Below are positions 16,936 to 24,546 of a stretch of 64,000 bases of DNA, piece by piece. The notes beneath the pieces were generated by a model. It made no database searches. It was not told the origin of the DNA and saw only the letters and a program-made list of their open reading frames with translations. Source of the stretch: Flavobacterium poyangense (lineage in GTDB: Bacteria > Bacteroidota > Bacteroidia > Flavobacteriales > Flavobacteriaceae). The stretch lies in the NCBI RefSeq assembly GCF_011751075.1, contig NZ_JAALLN010000001.1, positions 1 through 64,000 on the forward strand. The letters run 5' to 3'. The position numbers were made by a program, and so were the translations under genes. Position 1 is the first letter of the stretch. Each line of letters begins with the position of its first letter.

Positions 16936-17904
16936 ATGACAGTCTGGATCTTCTTCTTGTTAGCCGTAATTTTCATTCTTGCGTTAGATTTAGGTGTTTT
17001 CAATAAAACACCACATATTATAAGTACAAAAGAAGCCAGCAAATGGACTCTTATCTGGGTAACACTTTCCTTTCTCTTTTCGGGAGTAATATACTGGTTG
17101 TACACTACAGATTATATTGACAATCCCGACAATTTGAAACCTACGGTTGCAGCTATGAAATTCATCACCGGGTATCTAATCGAATTATCTCTGAGTGTCG
17201 ACAATATTTTTGTGATCGCTATTATTTTTGCTTCGTTTAAGATTCCTCAAAAATACCAGCACCGCGTTTTATTCTGGGGAATTTTAGGTGCTATCGTCTT
17301 CCGTGGATTAATGATTTTCTTTGGAGTAATGTTAATCAATAAATTTACCTGGACTACCTATTTATTTGGGGCTTTCTTACTTTTTACCGCCATCAAAATG
17401 TTATTCTCAGGAGAGGATGAAGATTTTCAGCCCAAAGATTCTTTTATCTACAAAACATTAGGAAAAATTATTCCGATTACCTCACACATGGATCATGAGC
17501 GTTTTTTCATCCTGACAGACAAAGGGAAAAAAGCCGCTACCCCCTTATTCGTAGCCTTGATCGTAATTGAAGTGATGGACGTACTTTTTGCCGTAGACAG
17601 CGTTCCGGCTATTCTTGCTATTACATCCGATCCGTTTTTGGTGTTCAGTTCGAATATTTTTGCCATCCTCGGATTACGCTCTATGTATTTTTTCCTTGCC
17701 AATATGCTTGAAAAATTCAGCTACTTGGAATACAGCTTAGTGGCTATTCTGGCTTTCGTTGGAATAAAAATGTTGCTACACGATTATATCCACATCCCGG
17801 AATGGGCTTCTTTGGGATTTATAGCGCTTTCGCTTTTGATTGGGATTCTGGTTTCTTTGAAATTTGGGAAAACTAAAAAAGAAGGGACAGAAGAGGACAA
17901 ATAA
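16936..17904 (+). CDS. TerC/Alx family membrane protein (metal-ion homeostasis)
   Basis: Inner-membrane protein of 322 aa with about nine hydrophobic helices. Members such as E. coli Alx and Bacillus TerC-type proteins export manganese or protect secreted metalloproteins from mis-metallation. Family marks are VWIFFLLAVIFILALDLGVFNK at the N-terminus, LSVDNIFVIAIIFASFKIP with the conserved S-x-D-N, IEVMDVLFAVDSVPAILAIT with the D-x-x-F-A-x-D-S-x-P motif, and ILGLRSMYFFLANMLEKFSYLEYSL. The start at 16936 places the first helix directly after the Met. It ends before a bidirectional terminator shared with the convergent lipoprotein gene. The transported ion cannot be read from sequence. Confidence 0.92.
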   Translation: MTVWIFFLLAVIFILALDLGVFNKTPHIISTKEASKWTLIWVTLSFLFSGVIYWLYTTDYIDNPDNLKPTVAAMKFITGYLIELSLSVDNIFVIAIIFASFKIPQKYQHRVLFWGILGAIVFRGLMIFFGVMLINKFTWTTYLFGAFLLFTAIKMLFSGEDEDFQPKDSFIYKTLGKIIPITSHMDHERFFILTDKGKKAATPLFVALIVIEVMDVLFAVDSVPAILAITSDPFLVFSSNIFAILGLRSMYFFLANMLEKFSYLEYSLVAILAFVGIKMLLHDYIHIPEWASLGFIALSLLIGILVSLKFGKTKKEGTEEDK

Positions 17905-17926
17905 TTTTTGAAACCTATGTTTACAT

Positions 17927-17961
17927 AAAAAAAAGGAAATCATAGCGATTTCCTTTTTTTT
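17927..17961. terminator. Bidirectional terminator between terC-like gene and lipoprotein gene
   Basis: AAGGAAATC (17933-17941) and GATTTCCTT (17947-17955) form a stem with A-run on the left and T-run on the right, so it can act on both convergent genes. Confidence 0.9.
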
Positions 17962-17977
17962 ACAGAATAAACCTTTC

Positions 17978-18508
17978 TTAGTTTAATATCTTAACCTTAC
18001 TATCATCAATATTATATTTTTTGATAACAGCATTGTAATCTGAATAATCTTCTTTTTTAACTGATTTTGCAGTTCCTGTTGCTGATCCTGGAACAATAAC
18101 AATTCTAAAAGTCTGATTATCTAAAAAAGTTGGTGTCAATTCCAAATCATAGTTACCTTCAGCATAAATTATAAAATGTGAATTACTAAATTCAAAATCA
18201 TAAGTTAACCTTCCTTGTGATACGTATATCGTTTTTGGAATTTGTTCCCATATTGGAGCATTAGTAGAAGTTATAACACCTATTTTTCTATAAATCAAAA
18301 TAACATCATCCTTGTAAAGTAACGGATTTAAAGCTCTATTAATATTAAATCCATCTTGAGCATTATAATCAAAATTAACATTGGTAAGTTGAAAAACCTC
18401 ACCAATTAATCCATCATATCCCGGAGGTCCCGGAGGCCCTTCCGGTCCTTCACAACTAGAAAAAACAATCAATCCAACAACTGCGAATAAGGTAAGTATC
18501 TTTTTCAT
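17978..18508 (-). CDS. Lipoprotein with a short collagen-like GPP stretch
   Basis: Predicted lipoprotein of 176 aa: MKKILTLFAVVGLIVFSSC places the lipidated cysteine at residue 19, followed at once by EGPEGPPGPPGYDGLIGE, a collagen-like G-x-y run. The rest is beta-rich (VFQLTNVNFDYNAQ, TYDFEFSNSHFIIYAEG, FRIVIVPGS) and resembles small Bacteroidetes surface lipoproteins sometimes mis-annotated as dihydrolipoamide dehydrogenase. The C-terminus SDYNAVIKKYNIDDSKVKIL is conserved-looking. The function is unknown. Confidence 0.75.
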   Translation of the reverse strand: MKKILTLFAVVGLIVFSSCEGPEGPPGPPGYDGLIGEVFQLTNVNFDYNAQDGFNINRALNPLLYKDDVILIYRKIGVITSTNAPIWEQIPKTIYVSQGRLTYDFEFSNSHFIIYAEGNYDLELTPTFLDNQTFRIVIVPGSATGTAKSVKKEDYSDYNAVIKKYNIDDSKVKILN

Positions 18509-18619
18509 AATTTATATATTTTAAGTTTCTATATATAAAGGTATTCCAAAAACCAAACCAAAAAAAGCAAATGAGGTCGTTTTGCTTATTATTTTTTACT
18601 AATTCTTATTATTTTTTTA

Positions 18620-19489
18620 TTACTTCTTACTAACTGTTTGATTCTTAAGCAATATTTTATTAAAAAATAAAGCATGATAGGGCAATGAATTTTCCCAATA
18701 GTCCCAGGTATGTGCTCCGGGGCGTTCGGTATACTCATGATCTACTTTATTGTAAACCAGTCTGCGGTGTAATTCTCTATTGGGCTCGATTAGAAAATCA
18801 TCAACGCCGCAATCTATAATTAAAGGTAACCTATTGACTTTTATTTTATCTAACATTGCCAATACAGAATTTTGCTCGTACAACTCCGAATTACTACTTT
18901 TATCTCCGAAAACAGGCTGCATTAATTTTATCACCTGAGTTGAGGAATCTCTGTTGAGCATCGCACTCATATCTACCGCTCCACTCATGCTTCCGGCTGC
19001 ACAAAACAAATCCGGATGTCTTACCGATAAATACAAAGCTCCATGTCCGCCCATAGAAAGTCCTGTAATCACACGACCGCTTCTATTGCTTATTGTTCGG
19101 TAAGTTTTATCTATTTTCTGAACTACCTCCTGAGTGATAAAAGTCTCAAACTGGCTTCCTTTATTTACAGGGCTGTCCAGATAAAAACTAAAAGTTTCTC
19201 CCTCGGGCATTACAATAATTATATTGTATTGATCGGATAAATTTTGAACTAGCTTTTTGTTCGGTGTATTTTTAAGCCAGTCACTAAAATGACCGTAGGC
19301 ACCATGCAACAGATACATAACCGGATAAACTGATTTGCTTTTAGCATAGGTATTAGGCAATACAACGGCGGCTTTGTAGGTTTTGCCCATCGCTGTACTT
19401 GCAATTTGTAAAGTATCTACTTTTGCGGCATAACTCAATGAATTAATGCTCAATAGAAATACTACCACTAGGATTCTAATGTTTTTCAT
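18620..19489 (-). CDS. Exported esterase of the esterase D / FrmB alpha/beta-hydrolase family
   Basis: Secreted serine esterase of 289 aa with signal peptide MKNIRILVVVFLLSINSLSYAA. The core carries YPVMYLLHGAYGHFSDW (oxyanion HG), IIVMPEGETFSFYLDSP, the nucleophile elbow GRVITGLSMGGHGALYLS (G-L-S-M-G), an acidic residue region LIIDCGVDDFLIEPNRELH, and a C-terminal histidine in RPGAHTWDYWENSLPYHALFF. This matches acetyl-xylan or feruloyl esterases and S-formylglutathione hydrolase-like proteins; export argues for a polysaccharide or ester scavenging substrate. The neighbouring AraC regulator is transcribed in the same direction from upstream and may control it. Confidence 0.88.
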   Translation of the reverse strand: MKNIRILVVVFLLSINSLSYAAKVDTLQIASTAMGKTYKAAVVLPNTYAKSKSVYPVMYLLHGAYGHFSDWLKNTPNKKLVQNLSDQYNIIIVMPEGETFSFYLDSPVNKGSQFETFITQEVVQKIDKTYRTISNRSGRVITGLSMGGHGALYLSVRHPDLFCAAGSMSGAVDMSAMLNRDSSTQVIKLMQPVFGDKSSNSELYEQNSVLAMLDKIKVNRLPLIIDCGVDDFLIEPNRELHRRLVYNKVDHEYTERPGAHTWDYWENSLPYHALFFNKILLKNQTVSKK

Positions 19490-19567
19490 ATTGATATTTT
19501 TTTGATTAGGGATTGTAAATATAACTTTTTCTGAATAAAGGGGTTACGCTAGGTGCGTTGTTTTTTT

Positions 19568-19653
19568 CTCACGTAGATTGAGCAGATTTATTCGCATTAT
19601 CTTTGTCGGAAACATAAAAACAGAATATCAGCTTAATCTGCAGAATCTGCGTG
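19568..19653. repeat. ACGCAGAT dispersed palindrome, copy 1
   Basis: CTCACGTAGATTGAGCAGATT on the left faces AATCTGCAGAATCTGCGTGAG on the right, about 85 bp overall. It is one of seven copies in this window. The flanking bases up to 19739 contain the GGCGACTTGGCGAGA and CTCTTGCGGTT fragments often found beside this repeat. Confidence 0.85.
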
Positions 19654-19739
19654 AGTCAAAAAACTTGGCGACTTGGCGAGAAATTTAATGTCAAAGCACA
19701 TAAAGAAAAGCCTTTGAATCTCTTGCGGTTAAAAAAACA

Positions 19740-20612
19740 TCACTTGATAATGATCTTATGCTCGTTACGGTATTGCGAGGCGCTTTTACCGGTATACTGT
19801 TTAAAAGATTTACTAAAGTGGCTAAAATTATTAAAACCACTTTCGTAACAAACTTCGTTTATTGTTATTGGTTTTTCGGCCAGTAGTTTTGAGGCGTGAA
19901 CCAAACGATATTCGTTTACAAATTCTGTGAATGTTTTGCTCGATATTTTCTTGAAATACCTGCAAAACGAAGGCGTTGTCATACTCACCAAACTCGAAAC
20001 CTCATCTATAGCAATCGATTCCTGAAAATGATCTTTCACATAATTAAAAATCAAATTGATACGATCGCTATCCTGCGCATTTAATTCAAGAGAAAAACCG
20101 TTCGCATTAAGAACTGTATATTCCTCCGACGAGTCTAATTCATCTAAAATACTCAGTAGAGTCAACAAGCGTTCAAAAGGAAGCTGATCCTCCATCATTT
20201 CTATCTTTTTTCCGATCTGTTTTTTAGTTTCACCGGTAAATGCGATCCCGGCACTGGCTTGATTGATGACATTGCGCACCTTTTTCATTTCGGGAGCGAC
20301 AAAAAAATCATTTCCTAAAAATTCCGGTTTAAGGTGGATAACGATTTCATTTTTATTTCCGGTTTGTTCATTGGTAAAACCACAATGTGGCATATTCGAA
20401 CCTATCAAAAGTAAATCGCCATTAGTGTAATACGAAATATGACTCCCAATTTGCCTTTTTCCGGCTCCACCGTTTATATAAACCAGTTCGATCTCGGGGT
20501 GATAATGCCATAAATGCGTTTTACTGTTGGCCTTTTCAGCATGTTTCGTATAAGTAAAGGAACTTCCATAGGAATTGGATATCACTTCAAGAGTCGGAAC
20601 GAGAGTTTTCAT
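19740..20612 (-). CDS. AraC family transcriptional regulator with cupin sensor domain
   Basis: DNA-binding regulator of 290 aa. The N-terminal half is a cupin-like ligand domain (HLWHYHPEIELVYINGGAGKRQIGSHISYYTNGDLLLIGSNMPHC). The C-terminal 100 residues hold two helix-turn-helix motifs: SIAIDEVSSLVSMTTPSFCRYFKKIS and ITINEVCYESGFNNFSHFSKSFKQYTGKSASQYR, the AraC signature. Its own upstream region carries a 36-bp element repeated upstream of the secreted-protein genes at 21065 and 21791, which suggests autoregulation and control of that family. A TAAATTTG box on the minus strand at about 20636-20643 is a likely -7. Confidence 0.9.
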   Translation of the reverse strand: MKTLVPTLEVISNSYGSSFTYTKHAEKANSKTHLWHYHPEIELVYINGGAGKRQIGSHISYYTNGDLLLIGSNMPHCGFTNEQTGNKNEIVIHLKPEFLGNDFFVAPEMKKVRNVINQASAGIAFTGETKKQIGKKIEMMEDQLPFERLLTLLSILDELDSSEEYTVLNANGFSLELNAQDSDRINLIFNYVKDHFQESIAIDEVSSLVSMTTPSFCRYFKKISSKTFTEFVNEYRLVHASKLLAEKPITINEVCYESGFNNFSHFSKSFKQYTGKSASQYRNEHKIIIK

Positions 20613-20672
20613 GCTGAAATATTTTAAAAAATAATAGCAAATTTAACAAAAACACCTAACATATTTCATGTT

Positions 20673-20708
20673 TTAACCTATATCGGTTTCGTAAATAGGA
20701 ATATTGCA
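20673..20708. promoter_or_regulatory. 36-bp element, copy 1 (upstream of AraC gene)
   Basis: Reads TTAACCTATATCGGTTTCGT then AAATAGGAATATTGCA. It matches copies 2 and 3 at all but a few positions. An AACC..GGTT inverted repeat is at its core. It lies 61 bases before the AraC start, in the position of an activator or autoregulatory site. The following 20709-20935 has no gene. Confidence 0.65.
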
Positions 20709-20935
20709 CAAAAACATAAAAAGAACTAAAGCTCAATAATTATCAAAATAATCATTTTTTTTGCATCTCTTTTTTTATTGCCGCTTTTTTTTCATAAATC
20801 ATATTTAATTCAGTCCTTTTGCAGCAATACAGTAATTTTTGTAAGAAAGTTAGAAAATAAAATAAGTTCCTTTTCTTTTTAAATAATTTCAAAATAACAA
20901 CTCAATTAGCCAAAATATCTACAATAATGCAAATT

Positions 20936-20971
20936 TTAACCTATAACGGTTTCGTTAATGAGAATATAGCA
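20936..20971 (+). promoter_or_regulatory. 36-bp element, copy 2 (upstream of decayed gene)
   Basis: Reads TTAACCTATAACGGTTTCGT then TAATGAGAATATAGCA. It sits 26 bases before a TTG -33 motif (20991-20993), with TACTTTAG as -7 box at 21017-21024, in the same spacing as copy 3. Confidence 0.7.
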
Positions 20972-21064
20972 TATAAATCAGTCAATAGAGTTGTACAAAA
21001 AAAGTTAAAATATAAGTACTTTAGCAACAGAAAACTGAAACAAATACCATTGCAACAAGGAGTT

Positions 21065-21240
21065 ATAAAAAAGACTCTAAATTTTAGTACAGTGGTCATA
21101 TTATAAAAAATAAAGCGTACCAACACGCTGTAAAAGTTTATACTGCATAGTATAAAATGAGGTTTGATAGTTAGTAAAGTTTAAAAACATTCAATTGTTT
21201 TTCAAAACAGCTCTTTGTGGTTACTGAGCTGTTTTTTTTT
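21065..21240 (+). pseudogene. Decayed paralogue of the 135-aa secreted protein, most of the CDS lost
   Basis: At 48 bases past the -7 box, where copy 3 has its ATG (47 bases), this unit has ATA-AAA-AAG-ACT-CTA, giving IKKTLNFSTVVIL and then TAA. That aligns with MKKILKLSLVCAVL of the intact gene. The start codon is changed and the body of the CDS is gone, but the 3' region is kept: AGTATAAAATG..TTT..AGTTAGT and the terminator hairpin AACAGCTC/GAGCTGTT (21206-21233) with T9 match those after the intact gene (22268-22300). A transcript of about 210 nt could still be made; it could also be a non-coding RNA. Confidence 0.7.
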
Positions 21241-21349
21241 GCTTTACATTTTTTATAAGTACCAAATTCAAAAAGTGTGTAATCAATTGCAAACTCTTTG
21301 CGGTTGAATTTTAACGCAAAGGCACAAAGCCGCAAAGTTTCTTTTTATG

Positions 21350-21432
21350 CACGCAGATCTGGCAGATTAAGCCGATATTTTGCTTTGTAATTTCGATAAA
21401 AACTATCTGAATAAATCTGCTAGATCTGCGTG
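21350..21432. repeat. ACGCAGAT dispersed palindrome, copy 2
   Basis: CACGCAGATCTGGCAGATTAA faces AATCTGCTAGATCTGCGTG about 80 bp apart, with CGATAAAAAC in the centre. It sits in the gene-free stretch 21241-21662, which also holds GCAAAGGCACAAAGCCGCAAAG on its left and nothing else I can name. Confidence 0.85.
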
Positions 21433-21662
21433 AAAAAATTTCTCTGCAAACATAGGAACACGCTAAGTTTTACAATCATTTATTAAATCAACGCTTTATG
21501 GACAGTGTGATTGGAGAAAGCTAAAATCTCTCTTTTACAGTTTACTTCTATTTAAAACCTGTATTTTGTAAGAAACAAAAACGAGTAGTGAGTTTATCTC
21601 GCGCAATCAATTAATGAAAAATAAAACCATAATTAACAAAAACGCTAATTATAATTTAAAAT

Positions 21663-21751
21663 TTAACCTATAACGGTTTCGTAAATGAGAATACAGCATC
21701 ATAATTAGTCAATGGAGTTGTGAAGAATCATGTAAGACTCAAGTAATTTAG
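21663..21751 (+). promoter_or_regulatory. 36-bp element, copy 3, with -33 and -7 boxes of the 135-aa gene
   Basis: TTAACCTATAACGGTTTCGT then AAATGAGAATACAGCA (21663-21698), 26 bases later GAGTTG as -33, then after 23 bases TAATTTAG as -7 (21744-21751). The element, the spacing and the boxes repeat those of copy 2 almost base for base. Confidence 0.75.
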
Positions 21752-21790
21752 CATCACAGAATTAGAACTATTAATCTAAAAACAACAGTC

Positions 21791-22198
21791 ATGAAAAAGA
21801 TTTTAAAATTAAGTTTAGTATGTGCAGTGCTTTTTACAGGAATGAGCTCTTATGCAATCGACGGAAATGGAGATTTTAATCTTCATGTATTAAAAGCAAA
21901 CGGAAAACAAATTACGTTTGCACTCAATCAGGTTAAAAAAGCACATTTAGCTATCTATGACAAAGAGGGTACTCTTATATATTCTGAAAACGCTTCGGGC
22001 GCAGAAGGAATTTTAAGAACTTTTAATCTGGACGAATTACCGCAAGGAACGTACTTCTTAGAAGTAGAAGATAATGCAAAAAAAGTGAGACATGAAATTA
22101 CGGTTACAGATGAAGCATCTGTTTTATCGAGAAAAGCAGTTTCTTCTGTTTACAAAACGGATTTGCCTGCCAAAAACAGTAGCATAGCAGTACGTTAA
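21791..22198 (+). CDS. Small secreted beta-sandwich protein, 135 aa
   Basis: Exported protein with signal peptide MKKILKLSLVCAVLFTGMSSYA. The mature N-terminus IDGNGDFNLHVLKANGKQITFALN is followed by strands ending in FNLDELPQGTYFLEVED and VRHEITVTDE. The 'LP.GTY.LEVE' pattern is shared with the C-terminal sorting domains of type IX secretion cargo and with small DUF3244-like proteins, but this protein is free-standing. It is a paralogue of the next gene (both share Y/A-IDG.GD, K..FS/LAI.D, GTY.LEV and HEITV). It is probably under control of the AraC regulator through the element at 21663. Confidence 0.8.
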   Translation: MKKILKLSLVCAVLFTGMSSYAIDGNGDFNLHVLKANGKQITFALNQVKKAHLAIYDKEGTLIYSENASGAEGILRTFNLDELPQGTYFLEVEDNAKKVRHEITVTDEASVLSRKAVSSVYKTDLPAKNSSIAVR

Positions 22199-22267
22199 AA
22201 AAATTGTGCTTGCGTAAAGTATAAAAATGCGTTTATAAGTTAGTTATATAAAAACGATTGTTTTAAG

Positions 22268-22300
22268 AACAGCTCTTTCTGGTAATTGAGCTGTTTTTTT
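22268..22300 (+). terminator. Terminator of the 135-aa gene
   Basis: AACAGCTC and GAGCTGTT pair in an eight-base stem, then TTTTTTT. The same hairpin with a different loop follows the decayed copy. Confidence 0.9.
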
Positions 22301-22566
22301 ATGTCCGAAATTTTCTAATCGTAAATATTTTTTTATCAATTGAAAAATTATTCTTAATAATTTTAAAATACTGACTTACACAACCTTAAAAAAAAATATT
22401 TTCAAAACATTCGGGAGGGCAGTAATTACGGACATTCTTTACAAAAAATACCGAAACACTTTTAATTCAGCAACTTATGTTATTAAAAAAAACGTTTTTT
22501 TGTTTTAAATTCAATTTCTATTTGTAGTTTTGCGCGGTTCACGAATAAAATTAAAATTAAGAAAAC

Positions 22567-22953
22567 ATGACAAGATTTATGAAATTGGGCTTAGTTGTAG
22601 CTGTATTTTTAACAACTGTTTTTACTTATGCAATTGATGGAAAAGGAGATTATATCTTGTATATAAAAACCGGAAATGGAAAAGTTGTAAGCTTTACTTT
22701 AAACACCGTTGAAAAATCAAGTTTTTCAATTTTCGACGTAAACAAAAATTTATTGTATACAGGAACTTCTGCTACAGATGAATTAGAAACTTCAAAAACA
22801 CTAAGTTTAGAAGCTTACCCAGCTGGAACTTATACTTTGGAAGTAACTGAAAATGGAAAAATCACGAAACATGAAATTACGGTTTCTACAAAAAAAACAA
22901 AAACAGTTAAACTTGACGAATCGGTAAATAAAAGCCCGGCATTCCGTCGTTAA
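22567..22953 (+). CDS. Small secreted beta-sandwich protein, 128 aa, paralogue of the 135-aa protein
   Basis: Exported; the signal peptide is MTRFMKLGLVVAVFLTTVFTYA, and the mature protein begins IDGKGDYILYIKTGNGKVVSFTLN. The internal match to the neighbour covers FSIFDVNKNLLYTGT, KTLSLEAYPAGTYTLEVTENGKITKHEITVS. Its promoter differs: TTG at 22500-22502 and TAGTTTTG (-7) at 22525-22532, with no copy of the 36-bp element, so the two genes are probably regulated differently. It is closed by a terminator at 22971. The function is unknown; secreted structural or matrix roles are possible. Confidence 0.78.
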   Translation: MTRFMKLGLVVAVFLTTVFTYAIDGKGDYILYIKTGNGKVVSFTLNTVEKSSFSIFDVNKNLLYTGTSATDELETSKTLSLEAYPAGTYTLEVTENGKITKHEITVSTKKTKTVKLDESVNKSPAFRR

Positions 22954-22970
22954 TTTTTTGCCTAAAAAAC

Positions 22971-23000
22971 AAAAAGCAGCTCCTGATCGAGCTGCTTTTT
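22971..23000 (+). terminator. Terminator of the 128-aa gene
   Basis: AAAAAGCAGCTC pairs with GAGCTGCTTTTT around a six-base loop. The A-rich left arm would let it serve the opposite strand too. Confidence 0.9.
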
Positions 23001-23082
23001 GTTTTACTACAGATTTTTATTTTCAAAAACTAAAAAAGCTGCAGCTAATGCTTTTTTTTATGAATAACTTCTTTAGGAAATA

Positions 23083-23496
23083 TTATTTCGCTTTTAGCAG
23101 TTTCTCTAAATATTCTATTTTTTCTTTTTCAGCTTCCAACAAACGTTCGTACAGCTTTTTATTTTCTTCTACCGACTCCATTAGTTTGTCTAACGGATTG
23201 AACGTACAATGATTATTGTTTCCAAAATGGCTATTATTTACAGCTTCATTAAAACTATTGAAATAATTGATAACCCCTTCTTCCGAAAAATTCTTAATTG
23301 CCTCCACTGTTACACCAAGTGCTTTTGCTATTTGAATAAGTTTTTCTTCCTCTATTGTTTCACTATTTTCTATAGCCGATATGGCTTGCTGATTTGTTCC
23401 TAAAGCCTGTGCCAAAGCTTCCTGCTTCATATCCCGAAGTTCACGAATACGGCTTATTTTTCGCCCTATATGATTTGGTTTTGTTAGTGTGCTCAT
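23083..23496 (-). CDS. XRE family helix-turn-helix regulator with C-terminal coiled coil, 137 aa
   Basis: The HTH_3 domain covers residues about 10-68: IGRKISRIRELRDMKQEALAQALGTNQQAISAIENSETIEEEKLIQIAKALGVTVEAI, with a typical Q-x-x-x/S-x-x-E recognition helix. A linker with FNSFNEAVNNSHFGNNNHC follows, and the last 40 residues (DKLMESVEENKKLYERLLEAEKEKIEYLEKLLKAK) form a coiled coil, probably for dimerisation. It is divergent from a 113-aa gene 201 bases away. A second cassette of the same design is at 55816-56581. Confidence 0.88.
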   Translation of the reverse strand: MSTLTKPNHIGRKISRIRELRDMKQEALAQALGTNQQAISAIENSETIEEEKLIQIAKALGVTVEAIKNFSEEGVINYFNSFNEAVNNSHFGNNNHCTFNPLDKLMESVEENKKLYERLLEAEKEKIEYLEKLLKAK

Positions 23497-23697
23497 AATT
23501 CAAAGATAATAATTAAGTGGTATAACCCACAATAGATAAAAAACATATTTCGCTATGTACGATACGGCTGAAAATGATTTGGTACGGTACAATTTATTTC
23601 TTTCTTCGCCGAGTAAAACAAAAGTAAGTTTTTTCTTTCTTAAAAACTAATAAAAAACCAAACTATAAATCATTAAGCAATTTAAAAACACAGTATC
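23497..23697. promoter_or_regulatory. Divergent promoter region of XRE/113-aa cassette
   Basis: Contains TATGTACGATACGGC at about 23552-23567 and TTGGTACGGTACAA at about 23578-23592, both built of short TACG/GGTAC repeats in an AT-rich setting. They are good candidates for operators of the adjacent XRE protein. No further features seen. Confidence 0.4.
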
Positions 23698-24039
23698 ATG
23701 GAAACAAATGAAATTAAAAATTTAGAGAATCTTAGAAAACTAACTACTCAGTATTTCAGCACGCTAAATCAGACTAATAACAAAACGGGAGGTCACATCA
23801 CTCAAATTAAGTTGTCGGACTATAATGAACTTGGTTACACTATAACCAATATGCTTAAATTATGTGTTTTGGCGCTGGATCAAGACAGACATCAAATTTC
23901 AGAAGCTGAAAACGATTCTACAATTAATGTTGCCCTCGTTTTAGAAATAGTACTACAACTGTTTCCTGTAGATGAATTTGAGTTTTTAAGTGAAATTAGT
24001 CAAATTCAAATTGGGGACTCACAAAGTGTTACTACTTAA
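23698..24039 (+). CDS. Conserved hypothetical protein, 113 aa, partner of XRE regulator
   Basis: A soluble, acidic, mostly helical protein of no family I recognise. It is a paralogue of the 117-aa protein at 55875-56228. Shared features are YNELGYTITNMLK vs YNELNLMVSDLLK, a following V/S-I-LVL run, D.TINVALVLEIVLQLFPVDEFEFL vs DADINVMTLLEIALQLLPEDEMELL, and a polar N-terminal third. Both genes are divergent from a small XRE gene, and both end close to a perfect palindrome. Here the stop codon itself is the first base of the palindrome. It could be the second half of a two-gene regulatory or toxin-antitoxin-like module, but nothing in the protein identifies a toxin. Confidence 0.75.
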   Translation: METNEIKNLENLRKLTTQYFSTLNQTNNKTGGHITQIKLSDYNELGYTITNMLKLCVLALDQDRHQISEAENDSTINVALVLEIVLQLFPVDEFEFLSEISQIQIGDSQSVTT

Positions 24040-24442
24040 AAGAAAAATCTTCAAACCGTGATAATTCGTCACGGTTTGAAGATTTTTCTTTTAAGCATTG
24101 CTTTAATTTACGACAATAAGGCAAGCCATAATTTAAAAGGCTCCGCTTTTGGTGATGAACTGACTGAATTAATCTAAAAAGTTGTTGCGTATCAGCTACA
24201 TCCGTCTTATAGTATTTTCCATCGGTTGATTTCATTTTAAGTTGACTACAAATTGTAGTCAACTCACTACCTTCTTTTTTAAGCCTCGTTTTCAAAACGC
24301 TCCAATATTTTCGTGCGTTAAGGCTATCAGTCAACACACCAATAACATCAACAATAGAAAAATACCACTTTTCCTCATCCTCGTTCCAAATCGTTCTCAT
24401 TTTCTTTTCTTCAAACAATTGAATATTTTCTGAATGCCCCAT
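24032..24442 (-). pseudogene. Frameshifted, truncated Bro-N (phage antirepressor-like) gene
   Basis: The N-terminal 94 residues are a good Bro-N domain: MGHSENIQLFEEKKMRTIWNEDEEKWYFSIVDVIGVLTDS, RKYWSVLKTRLKKEG, KYYKTDVADTQQLFRLIQS. Family members continue S-x-P-S-P-K-A-E-P-F-K-L-W-L-A. Here that string (SPKAEPFKLWLA) is present but in the next frame, so one base was lost near 24157. The reading frame runs on as HHQKRSLLNYG and then through the palindrome to a stop. In the correct frame there is also a stop three codons after LWLA, so the C-terminal half is missing as well. It is therefore a broken relic of a mobile or phage-related gene. Confidence 0.75.
24037..24093. terminator. 25-bp perfect palindrome at the end of the 113-aa gene
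   Basis: Beginning with the TAA stop, 24037-24061 is exactly complementary to 24069-24093, with loop TAATTCG. It has T-rich ends on both strands and so can terminate both convergent units. The right arm also forms the last codons of the adjacent Bro-N remnant. Confidence 0.9.
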
Positions 24443-24546
24443 AACATGAACTTATCCTATTTGAATCTCAAAATTAAAGATAATTTTTTTATTGAAAAAA
24501 TATTTTGTAAGAAAAAACATGTTTAAAAAAATCCTGCTCGTTTCAA

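Noticed and set aside
19568..21432. A CRISPR array
   Set aside because: The repeats here are dispersed palindromes with unequal spacing and no uniform spacers; no cas gene occurs in the window.
24032..24442. An intact phage antirepressor
   Set aside because: The frame is broken near 24157 and the C-terminal half is absent.
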